The notes: generated by a model not told the origin, from the letters alone. DNA of 9,686 bases from JBBQNR01 sp038330145 (GCA_038330145.1 JBBQNR010000101.1:1-9686), one strand, 5' to 3'. Counted from the stretch's first letter, positions 1-4,874 are shown. A program made the numbers and translations.

Positions 1-62
1 TCTCAAAGGCGGTCCAGACCGCACGCCAAGCAGCAAGACGGTCGTGCTTCCGGTCGAGGCAC

Positions 63-90
63 TTGCTTCTCCTAGAGAAGGGTCTAGGCT
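63..90 (+). promoter_or_regulatory. Putative promoter of the 97-363 gene, leaderless type
   Basis: A TAGGCT hexamer at 85-90 fits the actinobacterial -10 pattern TAnnnT. It ends six bases before the GTG at 97, so transcription would begin at or next to the start codon. A weak -35 candidate, TTGCTT (63-68), lies 16 bp upstream. No good Shine-Dalgarno sequence precedes the GTG, which agrees with a leaderless message. The transcription start is inferred. Confidence 0.45.
66..88. promoter_or_regulatory. Overlapping palindromes in the promoter: probable operator
   Basis: Two perfect inverted repeats interlock here. CTTCTC-CTA-GAGAAG covers 66-80, and CCTAGA-N6-TCTAGG covers 71-88. The right arm of the second runs into the proposed -10 box, so a bound dimer would block RNA polymerase. 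The half-site TCTAG/CTAGA also occurs in the inverted repeat in front of the winged-helix regulator gene at 1141. That a protein binds here is inference. Confidence 0.45.
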
Positions 91-96
91 TGAGAG

Positions 97-363
97 GTGG
101 AAGACGACGCCATTCGCGCTCTGGTCATACGGCTGGCGCGACCTCACCCCTCAGGCGGCGAGGTCATCGAGCGGGCGGCCATCCTCGCCGAGGGTGCCGA
201 CTTCACGGAGATCATGAAGTGGGTCATCGCTCACGGCGGCAAGCCTGAGGCGCTTGCCGCGGCTCCGACGCGCGGCCTGCACGGCTCGCGGGTAATGGAC
301 AGCGGCGGGTCAGGATCCCAGACACCGCTTCGCTTCCTGCTGCCCGCCGGCGCCCTGGCCTAA
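97..363 (+). CDS. Small protein of unknown function (88 aa)
   Basis: This GTG-started frame encodes 88 residues. I do not recognise a named family. The first two thirds look like a compact, mostly helical domain: an acidic start (EDDAIRALVIRLARPHPSGG), a glycine turn, then EVIERAAILAEG and a helix with MKWVIAHGG. The end (RFLLPAGALA) is hydrophobic. There is no signal peptide, long membrane segment or metal motif. The gene starts about six bases below a TAGGCT box and appears leaderless. The palindromes in its promoter suggest tight control. It seems monocistronic, because the next 450 bases hold hairpins and no convincing gene on this strand. Regular amino-acid composition and a well-placed start support it as real. 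A merely accidental open frame in GC-rich DNA is the alternative. Confidence 0.7.
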   Translation: MEDDAIRALVIRLARPHPSGGEVIERAAILAEGADFTEIMKWVIAHGGKPEALAAAPTRGLHGSRVMDSGGSGSQTPLRFLLPAGALA

Positions 364-780
364 CCCGGTCGACGCCACTCCCGGCCTAATCTACGGGAGG
401 GGAATCGGGGTCAGGCTGATCCGCTCCTGTGCCACCGGCTTCAGCGCAGGGAAGGCAAGTAGGCGAAGGGCCGCCCGTGAGGGCGGCCCTTCTCAGGTGC
501 GATTCAAAGCGAGGGGCGGACTTGGTGTGGCCGGGTGGGACGTGGCCCCGGCTCCGCCGCTCACTGGCACTAGGGTGGATTTCCGCTACGCGGCTCGCAC
601 CCTGCACGTACCGCACCGGCGCTCACGCGCCGGCGGGAACGGGCGGCCGCCTAGCGGCCCCGCACCTCCAGCGTCCCGACAAGCATGTGAATCAGTAGGA
701 CCACCTCCTTTTCTCTGGTCCCCTAATTGAAGCATGCGCGGCAAGGGCGCTCACACAACGTTCGCAAAGAACGAACAGAG
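364..780. other. Gene-poor stretch with several hairpins
   Basis: No convincing protein gene, tRNA or other known RNA is visible here. The open frames on both strands have random, proline/arginine-rich composition. The stretch holds a hairpin just after the first gene (CTCCCG 378-383 with CGGGAG 394-399), a strong hairpin at 465-492, and two more at 616-633 (CCGGCGC-TCAC-GCGCCGG) and 645-659 (GGCCGC-CTA-GCGGCC). On the minus strand an AGGAGGT sequence (703-709) precedes a very short open frame ending at 651. A structured RNA or a decayed gene is possible. Confidence 0.5.
465..492 (+). terminator. Strong GC hairpin, probable terminator
   Basis: A perfect 12-bp stem (GAAGGGCCGCCC, 465-476, with its complement at 481-492) closes a GTGA loop, which is a GNRA-type tetraloop. 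It lies about 100 bases past the stop of the 97-363 gene. No T-run follows, as is common for hairpin terminators in GC-rich actinobacteria. The perfect stem is seen directly; the terminator role is inferred. Confidence 0.6.
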
Positions 781-802
781 GCGGCCGAGCAAGTGCGGCC
801 GC
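781..802 (-). terminator. Terminator of the 62-aa minus-strand gene
   Basis: A 7-bp perfect stem, GCGGCCG (781-787) with CGGCCGC (796-802), has an 8-base loop and starts 18 bases past the stop of the 820-1008 gene. On the minus strand it is followed by a pyrimidine-rich, T-containing stretch (rc of 766-780, ending in TTCTTT). This is a plausible intrinsic terminator. Confidence 0.5.
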
Positions 803-819
803 TCAGGCCGGGCGGCTAC

Positions 820-1008
820 TTAGCCGGCTGGCCGAAAGACGGGATTGAAGGGCTTCCGGCCCCTCTTCACGCGGGGCTTTGCCGGAAACTTCTTGCGCTC
901 ATCCGCGGTCATCCGCCTGACGACGAGCGTGCCGGCCTTGACCTGGCGCTCGATCGACTCGAGCTGGTCACGCCGCTTCTCTTCGCGTCGTTGCTGCTGA
1001 ACTGTCAT
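820..1008 (-). CDS. Small basic protein of unknown function (62 aa)
   Basis: ATG-started frame of 62 residues with no family that I recognise. The first half is a strongly charged helix rich in Gln, Arg, Glu and Lys (QQQRREEKRRDQLESIERQ), likely to form a coiled coil. The second half is basic (DERKKFPAKPRVKRGRKPF) with proline breaks, suggesting binding to nucleic acid or to another acidic partner. A purine-rich GAGCGAGG lies eight bases before the ATG and serves as a ribosome site. A hairpin terminator follows the stop. The gene diverges from the winged-helix regulator at 1141, and the 132 bases between them hold the inverted repeat at 1110-1128, so the regulator may also control this gene. 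A nucleic-acid-binding role is inference from charge only. Confidence 0.65.
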   Translation of the reverse strand: MTVQQQRREEKRRDQLESIERQVKAGTLVVRRMTADERKKFPAKPRVKRGRKPFNPVFRPAG

Positions 1009-1099
1009 CCGGGCCTCGCTCTGCCAAGACTAGGGTTCGGATCCACCGTCTTCGTCAACGACGTCGGCTGGGCATCAAGCGTCACTAGAAGCAGTATAC

Positions 1100-1128
1100 A
1101 TGAAAACTGAGTCTAGACATACTAGACT
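1100..1128 (+). promoter_or_regulatory. Candidate promoter of the winged-helix regulator gene
   Basis: ATGAAA (1100-1105) and TAGACT (1123-1128) are spaced 17 bp and match four of six bases of each consensus box. The start would fall about 6 bases before the ATG at 1141, consistent with the lack of a Shine-Dalgarno sequence. TATACA at 1095-1100 is an alternative -10 box without a good -35. Either choice puts the 1110-1128 palindrome within or immediately after the promoter. Confidence 0.35.
1110..1128. promoter_or_regulatory. Perfect inverted repeat: probable operator of the regulator
   Basis: AGTCTAG (1110-1116), five bases, then CTAGACT (1122-1128) form a perfect 7-bp inverted repeat. The two half-sites are 12 bp apart centre to centre, close to one helical turn, as expected for a dimeric winged-helix repressor. 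The right arm overlaps the candidate -10 box. Another CTAGA half-site lies at 1085-1089. Autoregulation by the protein encoded at 1141 is the simplest reading, but it is inferred. Confidence 0.6.
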
Positions 1129-1140
1129 GGTTATTGCCCC

Positions 1141-1455
1141 ATGGTCAGAGATGGAATCGGCAGATGGTCCTTCCTCACCAACCACGCACGAGTGCTGCTC
1201 TGCATCGCGCGTGACCCCGGCATCCGCCTGCGTGACATCGGCGAGACGGTGGGGATCACAGAACGTGCCGCACACCGCATCGTCGGCGAGCTGACCGCCG
1301 CCGGCTACATCTCCAGCGAGCGGGTTGGTCGCCGCAATCACTACACGATCCATTCCCAACGGCCCCTCCCCGACTCGCTCACCCGCGAGCAGAAGATCGG
1401 CGATCTCCTCGCCATCCTCACGGGCGATCCCGACTCATCGTCCGTTCGCGCCTGA
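1141..1455 (+). CDS. Winged helix-turn-helix transcriptional regulator (MarR/ArsR-like)
   Basis: This 104-residue protein is a single winged-helix DNA-binding domain. After a short lead (WSFLTNHARVLLCIARDP, residues 9-26) come the helix-turn-helix (RLRDIGETVGITERAAHRIV, about 29-48), the end of the recognition helix (ELTAAGYI, 50-57) and a basic wing (RVGRRNHYTIH, 61-71). A short C-terminal helix (EQKIGDLLAIL) could serve in dimer formation. There are no cysteines placed for metal or redox sensing and no ligand domain, so the signal is unknown. It acts in the cytoplasm as a probable dimeric regulator. The ATG at 1141 has no clear ribosome site; a leaderless or short-leader message is likely. 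The palindrome at 1110-1128 in its promoter suggests autorepression, and its position in the divergent region allows control of the 62-aa gene too. Confidence 0.88.
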   Translation: MVRDGIGRWSFLTNHARVLLCIARDPGIRLRDIGETVGITERAAHRIVGELTAAGYISSERVGRRNHYTIHSQRPLPDSLTREQKIGDLLAILTGDPDSSSVRA

Positions 1456-1475
1456 CCGGTCGCCAGATCAGCGTC

Positions 1476-2510
1476 TCACTGTTCTGAGCCCGGCTGCGAG
1501 GCCCGTGCCCGGGTGCGCCTCAACGCAGCGAGACGGCTGACCGACCAGAGCCGGTCGGCGCCTGCCCATGCCGCGAAGCACAGCCCTCCGACCGTGCCGG
1601 TCACGGTCAGCAGCAATCCGGCCGCGGCAGCCTGCGCCACCCCATCGCCGCCGAGTATCAGCACGGCGGCCGCGGCGCCGACACTGGGACCAACCGGAAG
1701 CTGTGCGAGCGTCACCAACGCGATCAGCACCGCGATGGCGTCGAAGAACGACGCATCCACGCCGACCGCGTGAAGCAGGAGCCAGTTGCGGAAAATCTGC
1801 GCAAACACGGCCACCAGCACGAAGCCGATCACGAGGCCTCCGCCCCGCAGGCTGCGGGCCACCGCTAGGCCCCTCCAAAGCTGACGGCCCTTCCGGAGGG
1901 CGAGGTGCCGCAGGCCGGCGCTGACAGTTCCGATCACCACAAGGCCGATCAGCGGCAGCCACCACGGCAGGCCGAGGGGCCCCACCAGCGTGAACGACGT
2001 CAGCGCAGCGAGGATCGCCTCGACGGCGAGGATCGGAAACTCCGCGGCGATCAGCGTCGGGACCTGCGGACTGACTTCGGGGGATGAGCGGCGCAGCGCG
2101 GCGATGCGCGCGGCAATCCCCAGATGTCCGTTGATCACGCCCCCCAGGACCTGCATGCTCGACGCGCGATAGAGGATGCGGCGAAGTACCGTGCCGCCGG
2201 CAGCCTGGATACTCAGGTGCCACGCCTCGCTGCGCGCGAGCAGCGCGACGATCTGCAGCAGCGTGGTTACGGCCAGCACCCAGATTGCGGCGCTCGAGAT
2301 CGCGTCCGCAAACTCTTGCCTTCGGCCGGCGAGCAGGAGCGCGAGGATCGCGGCCGTGCCCAGGGAACCCACGACCGTGATCAGCGTACGCCGGCGGCGA
2401 CCGAAGTCGCGAATGGCGGCCGCCAGCTGGGCGAACGGGCTCGCGGCAGGCAGTGGCGACGGCGAGCCGGCCGATTCGCTACCCGCGACCTGATCGCTGC
2501 TTGGAATCAC
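1476..2510 (-). CDS. Multi-pass membrane protein, LPG-synthase-TM / flippase-like family
   Basis: Using GTG at 2508-2510 the product has 344 residues. After a Ser/Pro-rich cytoplasmic head (1-35) and an arginine cluster (RRRR, 38-41) come about seven or eight hydrophobic segments: roughly 42-62, 72-92, 114-134, 151-177, 181-199, 224-250, 256-286 and 291-316. The pattern and the LPVGPSVGAAAAVLILGG stretch (271-288) resemble the family of the membrane part of lysylphosphatidylglycerol synthase (PF03706/UPF0104, YbhN-like), whose usual motif there is LP.PGGLG..E. Members are thought to move lipids or lipid-linked sugars across the membrane; the substrate here cannot be told. The frame stays open upstream to 2651, but that would overlap the well-supported divergent gene at 2640, so the later start is preferred. 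It is weakly supported, as GGTGGG lies too close to the GTG. It converges on the regulator gene with 20 bases between stops. Confidence 0.8.
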   Translation of the reverse strand: MIPSSDQVAGSESAGSPSPLPAASPFAQLAAAIRDFGRRRRTLITVVGSLGTAAILALLLAGRRQEFADAISSAAIWVLAVTTLLQIVALLARSEAWHLSIQAAGGTVLRRILYRASSMQVLGGVINGHLGIAARIAALRRSSPEVSPQVPTLIAAEFPILAVEAILAALTSFTLVGPLGLPWWLPLIGLVVIGTVSAGLRHLALRKGRQLWRGLAVARSLRGGGLVIGFVLVAVFAQIFRNWLLLHAVGVDASFFDAIAVLIALVTLAQLPVGPSVGAAAAVLILGGDGVAQAAAAGLLLTVTGTVGGLCFAAWAGADRLWSVSRLAALRRTRARASQPGSEQ

Positions 2511-2639
2511 CCCACCATGATCCCATCGAAACGACGCGAAATCGAAGCTTGCTAGCCTGAAACGGTAGTCCAAGTCGCTCGTGGGGTTTGTCTCTCTCCT
2601 TCCGCGCGGGACCAACAAGAGGGGCAAGAAGGAGCACCG

Positions 2640-2870
2640 ATGTCGAACCAAGTACTACCCTCGGAGGAGGGCGAGCGAGTGCACGCGGTAGATCGCCTTC
2701 ACGCAGCGGAGGCCGAGCAGAGCCGCCTGCGTGGTGAGCACGAAGCCACCCAGGACGCTACCGGCGACCCGAAGTCAGCTGCATCGCTGCAATCCGCAGA
2801 CGATCAGGTCGTGGCGCGCAAGCGCTGGCTCAAGTCGGTGGAGGACCACCACGCAGACCACCACGGCTGA
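2640..2870 (+). CDS. Small charged protein (76 aa), paralogue of the 3481-3678 product
   Basis: The ATG at 2640 is preceded by AAGGAG (2629-2634) at five bases, an unusually good ribosome site for this window. The 76-residue product is acidic, charged and probably helical. Residues 8-28 (SEEGERVHAVDRLHAAEAEQ and S) match residues 9-29 of the minus-strand protein at 3481-3678, with the shared pattern EG[ED]R..AV.RL.AA.AE.S. This pattern also recalls the first helix of DUF1707 domains (DRE..V.RL..A.AEGRL), though the second half of that domain is absent. The C-terminus VEDHHADHHG is histidine-rich and could bind metal. The function is unknown. It diverges from the membrane protein gene, and the small gene at 2953 follows on the same strand 82 bases later. 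Confidence 0.82.
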   Translation: MSNQVLPSEEGERVHAVDRLHAAEAEQSRLRGEHEATQDATGDPKSAASLQSADDQVVARKRWLKSVEDHHADHHG

Positions 2871-2924
2871 GAAGGCCGGCGGCCACCCCGGCAAGCCGCC
2901 AGCGGATCGCTCGCTCTAGAATCG

Positions 2925-2940
2925 CGGTCGCTTTCGACCG
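2925..2940 (+). promoter_or_regulatory. Hairpin directly in front of a ribosome binding site
   Basis: CGGTCG (2925-2930), loop CTTT, then CGACCG (2935-2940) form a perfect 6-bp stem. Its last base is the first base of the GGAGGGG ribosome site (2940-2946) of the 2953 gene. A TAGAAT box at 2917-2922 could be the -10 of that gene, which would put the hairpin at the very 5' end of the message. A role in message stability or in access to the ribosome site is inferred. Confidence 0.4.
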
Positions 2941-2952
2941 GAGGGGAGTGGG

Positions 2953-3138
2953 ATGCACACGAAGATCGTGTTTGTCGGTGGAGCAGACGTGCGAGTCAAG
3001 CACGAGCTCGAGGACGTCAAGAACCGGCTCACGGGAGAACGGAACCTGACGAAGTTCGAGCTGCCGGGCGATGAGAGCCGAGCGATTTTCGTCAACCCGG
3101 TCAGCATCGCCTACATCGAAGAGGTGCCAGAGCACTGA
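2953..3138 (+). CDS. Small beta-rich protein of unknown function (61 aa)
   Basis: ATG with GGAGGGG six bases upstream; 61 residues. The sequence reads as a compact alpha/beta fold: a strand MHTKIVFVGGADVRV (1-15), a helix KHELEDVKNRL (16-26), a strand LTKFEL (32-37), then AIFVNPVSIAYIEEVPE (44-60). The ending FVNP..I.YIEE.P is reminiscent of the short FlbD/SwrD-type proteins (VNP.LI..IEE.PDT), but no flagellar gene is near and I would not assign it. No signal peptide or membrane segment is present. The good ribosome site, even composition and strand pattern make it a real gene. It is the last gene of a plus-strand pair and is followed by a hairpin that it shares with the convergent gene. Confidence 0.85.
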   Translation: MHTKIVFVGGADVRVKHELEDVKNRLTGERNLTKFELPGDESRAIFVNPVSIAYIEEVPEH

Positions 3139-3178
3139 CCGATGCGCTGAATGAACTACTTCGCTCGGGTGAGGGGAA

Positions 3179-3194
3179 GCCGGGCGATCCCGGC
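3179..3194. terminator. Hairpin between convergent genes, possible two-way terminator
   Basis: GCCGGG (3179-3184), loop CGAT, CCCGGC (3189-3194) form a perfect 6-bp stem in the 61 bases between the stops of the convergent genes 2953-3138 and 3200-3442. No T-run follows on either strand, so the terminator role is only moderately supported. Confidence 0.4.
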
Positions 3195-3199
3195 CGAGC

Positions 3200-3442
3200 C
3201 TAGATGCCGCGCCTGCGCGCGTCCCTGCTGAGGTCGCGCCGGACTGCATCCGGCTGCGTGTCCCGTTTCAGCTCGGCGATCTGACTCGCGCGCCGGATGG
3301 ACTCGCGGTGCACCGAGTGCTGGAGACCCTCGATCATCGCTTCCATGTGCGTCAGGCGCCGCTCGACCGACGTCGCGTCCTGGTCGCCGGTGCCGGCATC
3401 CTGCTGCTGTTGACGCTGGAAGGGACGGACGCGCCGAAGCAC
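3200..3442 (-). CDS. Small coiled-coil protein (80 aa), start or upstream part uncertain
   Basis: Read from the GTG at 3440-3442, the product has 80 residues. After a basic, glutamine-rich lead (RPFQRQQQQD) it has a long amphipathic helix with heptad character (VERRLTHMEAMIEGLQHSVH then RESIRRASQIAELKR, about 26-60) and an arginine-rich end (RRDLSRDARRRGI). It is likely an oligomerising helical protein; the function is unknown. The GTG has no good ribosome site, and the same frame is open without a standard start codon up to 3496. That extra part reads EQVDTPVGKLKVPTPNV, which looks like protein-coding sequence. It overlaps the end of the upstream 65-aa frame by 16 bases, so the two may be one protein split by a frameshift, or the start may be unusual. 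Confidence 0.68.
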   Translation of the reverse strand: MLRRVRPFQRQQQQDAGTGDQDATSVERRLTHMEAMIEGLQHSVHRESIRRASQIAELKRDTQPDAVRRDLSRDARRRGI

Positions 3443-3480
3443 GTTTGGAGTCGGAACCTTCAGCTTTCCAACGGGAGTGT

Positions 3481-3678
3481 CTACTTGCTCGGAGGCTTAC
3501 GCCCCCGCACAGCGGCCCGGGCTACTTTCCCGGACTTGGAGGCACGTGCCTGGACCTTGGCCCCCGAACCTTCCGGCTGCCTGTTCACGTTGCTTCGCTC
3601 GGCAACCGCTGCGCGTAAACGCTGCACCGCGCGCTCCCGGTCACCCTCGTCCGGTGAGGCCAGATTGCTGCTCGACAT
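3481..3678 (-). CDS. Small basic protein (65 aa), paralogue of the 2640-2870 product
   Basis: The ATG at 3676-3678 has GAGGAAGG four bases upstream (rc of 3683-3690). The 65-residue product has two parts. A charged helix (PDEGDRERAVQRLRAAVAE, 9-27) matches the N-terminus of the plus-strand 76-aa protein and recalls the first half of a DUF1707 domain. A very basic, alanine/lysine-rich tail follows (KVQARASKSGKVARAAVRGR, 40-59, then KPPSK), typical of proteins that touch nucleic acid or acidic surfaces. Its stop lies 38 bases before the GTG of the coiled-coil gene, so the two probably share a message, or they are two parts of one shifted frame. No promoter consensus is convincing upstream; TACTGT (rc 3753-3758) is a weak -10 candidate. 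Confidence 0.78.
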   Translation of the reverse strand: MSSSNLASPDEGDRERAVQRLRAAVAERSNVNRQPEGSGAKVQARASKSGKVARAAVRGRKPPSK

Positions 3679-3774
3679 ATGCCCTTCCTCGCCGCCTCTC
3701 TATGCAGAAGCTCGCGCGAAAGGAAGAGAGACGGGGCCCTCACGAGCGGAGATACAGTACGTACCTACCGTACC

Positions 3775-3791
3775 ACGCTCTCGTGGAGCGT
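3775..3791 (-). terminator. Weak hairpin after the 68-aa gene
   Basis: ACGCTC (3775-3780), loop TCGTG, GAGCGT (3786-3791) form a perfect 6-bp stem 17 bases past the stop of the 3809-4015 gene. An alternative pairing, CCACG-CTCT-CGTGG (3773-3786), competes with it. No T-run follows. It may separate the 68-aa gene from the next minus-strand gene. Confidence 0.35.
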
Positions 3792-3808
3792 TGAGACGTT
3801 TGGATGGG

Positions 3809-4015
3809 CTATGTGGTCGGTCCGTCGGGCCCGGGCGGAGCGTCTGCAAGTCGCCGGATGCGTTGCTCGGCGAGGTCGCTCGCACGCTCGAGCTCCTGCA
3901 AACGACTCGTCGTCATGGAGCGTCCGCCGTACACCCTCGCCCGGTACAACGCAAGTCGTTCCCGGTGGTAACGCGCCTCAGCCTCGAGGCCTTCCCGATG
4001 ATTCTGCGGCGACAT
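3809..4015 (-). CDS. Small helical protein (68 aa) of unknown function
   Basis: ATG at 4013-4015 with GAAGG eight bases upstream (rc 4024-4028). The 68 residues form one or two charged helices: LEAEARYHRERLALYRARVY (10-29), a glycine turn (GGRS), then SRLQELERASDLAEQRIRRL (37-56), ending in a proline-rich tail. Two antiparallel helices joined by the turn are likely. There is no signal peptide, membrane segment or metal site. The layout and composition suggest a soluble cytoplasmic protein of a lineage-specific family. It lies 67 bases downstream of the YceH gene on the same strand and could be transcribed with it. Confidence 0.75.
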   Translation of the reverse strand: MSPQNHREGLEAEARYHRERLALYRARVYGGRSMTTSRLQELERASDLAEQRIRRLADAPPGPDGPTT

Positions 4016-4082
4016 CTCAGATACCTTCGTTCACGGTAGCAACCCGTGCCGCGCCGGTTCTGGGTTTCGCCGTCACCGTGCG

Positions 4083-4787
4083 TCAGCGCTCGCGCAGCGC
4101 TTCGAACTCTTGCCGCAGCGCGTCAAGCTCGTCGCGCAGACGAGCCACCTCTGCGGCGAGATCATGGTGCTGCGGCTGATCGGAGAGCAGATCGGCACCA
4201 CGCGGCTCCGACTTTGGAACGCGCTGCGACTCCGACTCCGCGGCGTGCGGCGGCTCCCGGTCGGCGCGCGGCAGCTCCCGGTCGGCGCGCGGCGGCTCCT
4301 GATCCTGCTCGAGGTGGTGGGTGTAGCGCGCCTCCTTCTGTCCCGGCCGTCGCTCCTGCCAGCTCCCGAGCCCGTGCTCGGTGAGCCGCTCGAGCGCTTC
4401 CTCAACCGATCTCAGGTCGGGGAACACGTGCAGCCTTTCGCTGCGCTGCTTGAGCTCTCCGAGGGTCTGCGGCCCCCGCAGCATCAGTACGCACAGCAGC
4501 GCCCGTTCCTCGGCTGACAGACCGAGCGCCTCGTCGACCAGATGCCGGTACTTGTACGCGCGACTGCCGTGGTAACTGGCGAGCCGTGCCAGCCCGCGGT
4601 GGCCGAGCCGCTGCGCAGCCTTCCGCACAGTCGCTTCGTCGTAGTCGACCACCGGCTCGCGGCTCGTCGCCTGGTTACATGCGGTCCGCAGCGAGTTGAG
4701 GGTGAGCGGGTACGCGTCCGGCGTCGTGCGCTGCTTCTCGAGCAGGCAGCCGAGCACTCTGATCTGCACCGGGTCGAGGCGCTCCAC
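4083..4787 (-). CDS. yceH: YceH family protein (DUF480/UPF0502) with added C-terminal repeat and coiled coil
   Basis: The 234-residue product begins with the typical YceH/DUF480 start, LDPVQIRVLGCLLEKQRTTP (4-23), then YPLTLNSLRTACNQ.TSREP (26-45), YDEATVRKA (49-57) and a second winged-helix half: LSAEERALLCVLMLRGPQT (90-108), ELK.RSERLH (111-120), VEEALERL. Two tandem winged helices are the family fold; a regulatory role is presumed, not proven. The family part ends near residue 160. Three copies of a 7-residue repeat (EPPRADR/ELPRADR/EPPHAAE, 164-184), a charged linker and a coiled coil (LAAEVARLRDELDALRQEFE, 210-229) follow. YceH proteins often keep a short C-terminal coil, but the repeat is unusual. 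The GTG start at 4785-4787 has no ribosome site; TAGGCT (rc 4797-4802) lies nine bases upstream. It diverges from the acyltransferase gene with 87 bases between. Confidence 0.93.
   Translation of the reverse strand: MERLDPVQIRVLGCLLEKQRTTPDAYPLTLNSLRTACNQATSREPVVDYDEATVRKAAQRLGHRGLARLASYHGSRAYKYRHLVDEALGLSAEERALLCVLMLRGPQTLGELKQRSERLHVFPDLRSVEEALERLTEHGLGSWQERRPGQKEARYTHHLEQDQEPPRADRELPRADREPPHAAESESQRVPKSEPRGADLLSDQPQHHDLAAEVARLRDELDALRQEFEALRER
4236..4298 (-). repeat. 21-bp tandem repeat inside yceH (three copies)
   Basis: Three adjacent 21-bp units lie at 4278-4298, 4257-4277 and 4236-4256. The first two differ at one base; the third matches at about 16 of 21. The unit keeps the reading frame and encodes E[PL]PRADR. 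The near identity of two copies points to a recent duplication. Confidence 0.85.
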
Positions 4788-4796
4788 TGCTGCCGC

Positions 4797-4802
4797 AGCC
4801 TA
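4797..4802 (-). promoter_or_regulatory. Candidate -10 box of yceH
   Basis: On the minus strand TAGGCT (rc of 4797-4802) ends nine bases before the GTG at 4787. It is the same hexamer as the -10 of the 97-363 gene. A very short or absent leader follows, in line with the missing ribosome site. No clear -35 is visible. Confidence 0.35.
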
Positions 4803-4856
4803 GCGTCTGCGAGATGACACGCAGCCGCTCGAAGCGGCCGGGCGGGCGCATTGAGC

Positions 4857-4862
4857 TAGCAT
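4857..4862 (+). promoter_or_regulatory. Candidate -10 box of the acyltransferase gene
   Basis: TAGCAT (4857-4862) fits TAnnnT and ends 12 bases before the ATG at 4875, giving a leader of only a few bases. There is no Shine-Dalgarno sequence and no good -35 upstream. Confidence 0.3.
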
Positions 4863-4874
4863 CGCGGCGACTCC

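Noticed and set aside
386..730. Open frames on both strands in the gene-poor region
   Set aside because: No ribosome site or -10 box near their starts, proline/arginine-rich random composition, and hairpins run through them.
758..776. CGTTC-GCAAA-GAACG repeat as a LexA-type site
   Set aside because: The actinobacterial LexA box has GAAC before GTTC, the reverse order, and no SOS gene is near. It is more likely the tail of the minus-strand terminator.
1468..2223. Second minus-strand frame within the membrane protein gene
   Set aside because: It is out of frame with the hydrophobic protein, and its translation is Arg/Pro-rich without domains.
2511..2651. N-terminal extension of the flippase-like protein
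   Set aside because: It would overlap the divergent 76-aa gene with its good ribosome site, and the extra residues show no family character.
2953..3138. FlbD/SwrD flagellar assignment for the 61-aa protein
   Set aside because: Only the short ending VNP..I.YIEE.P is similar; there is no flagellar neighbour, so no name is given.
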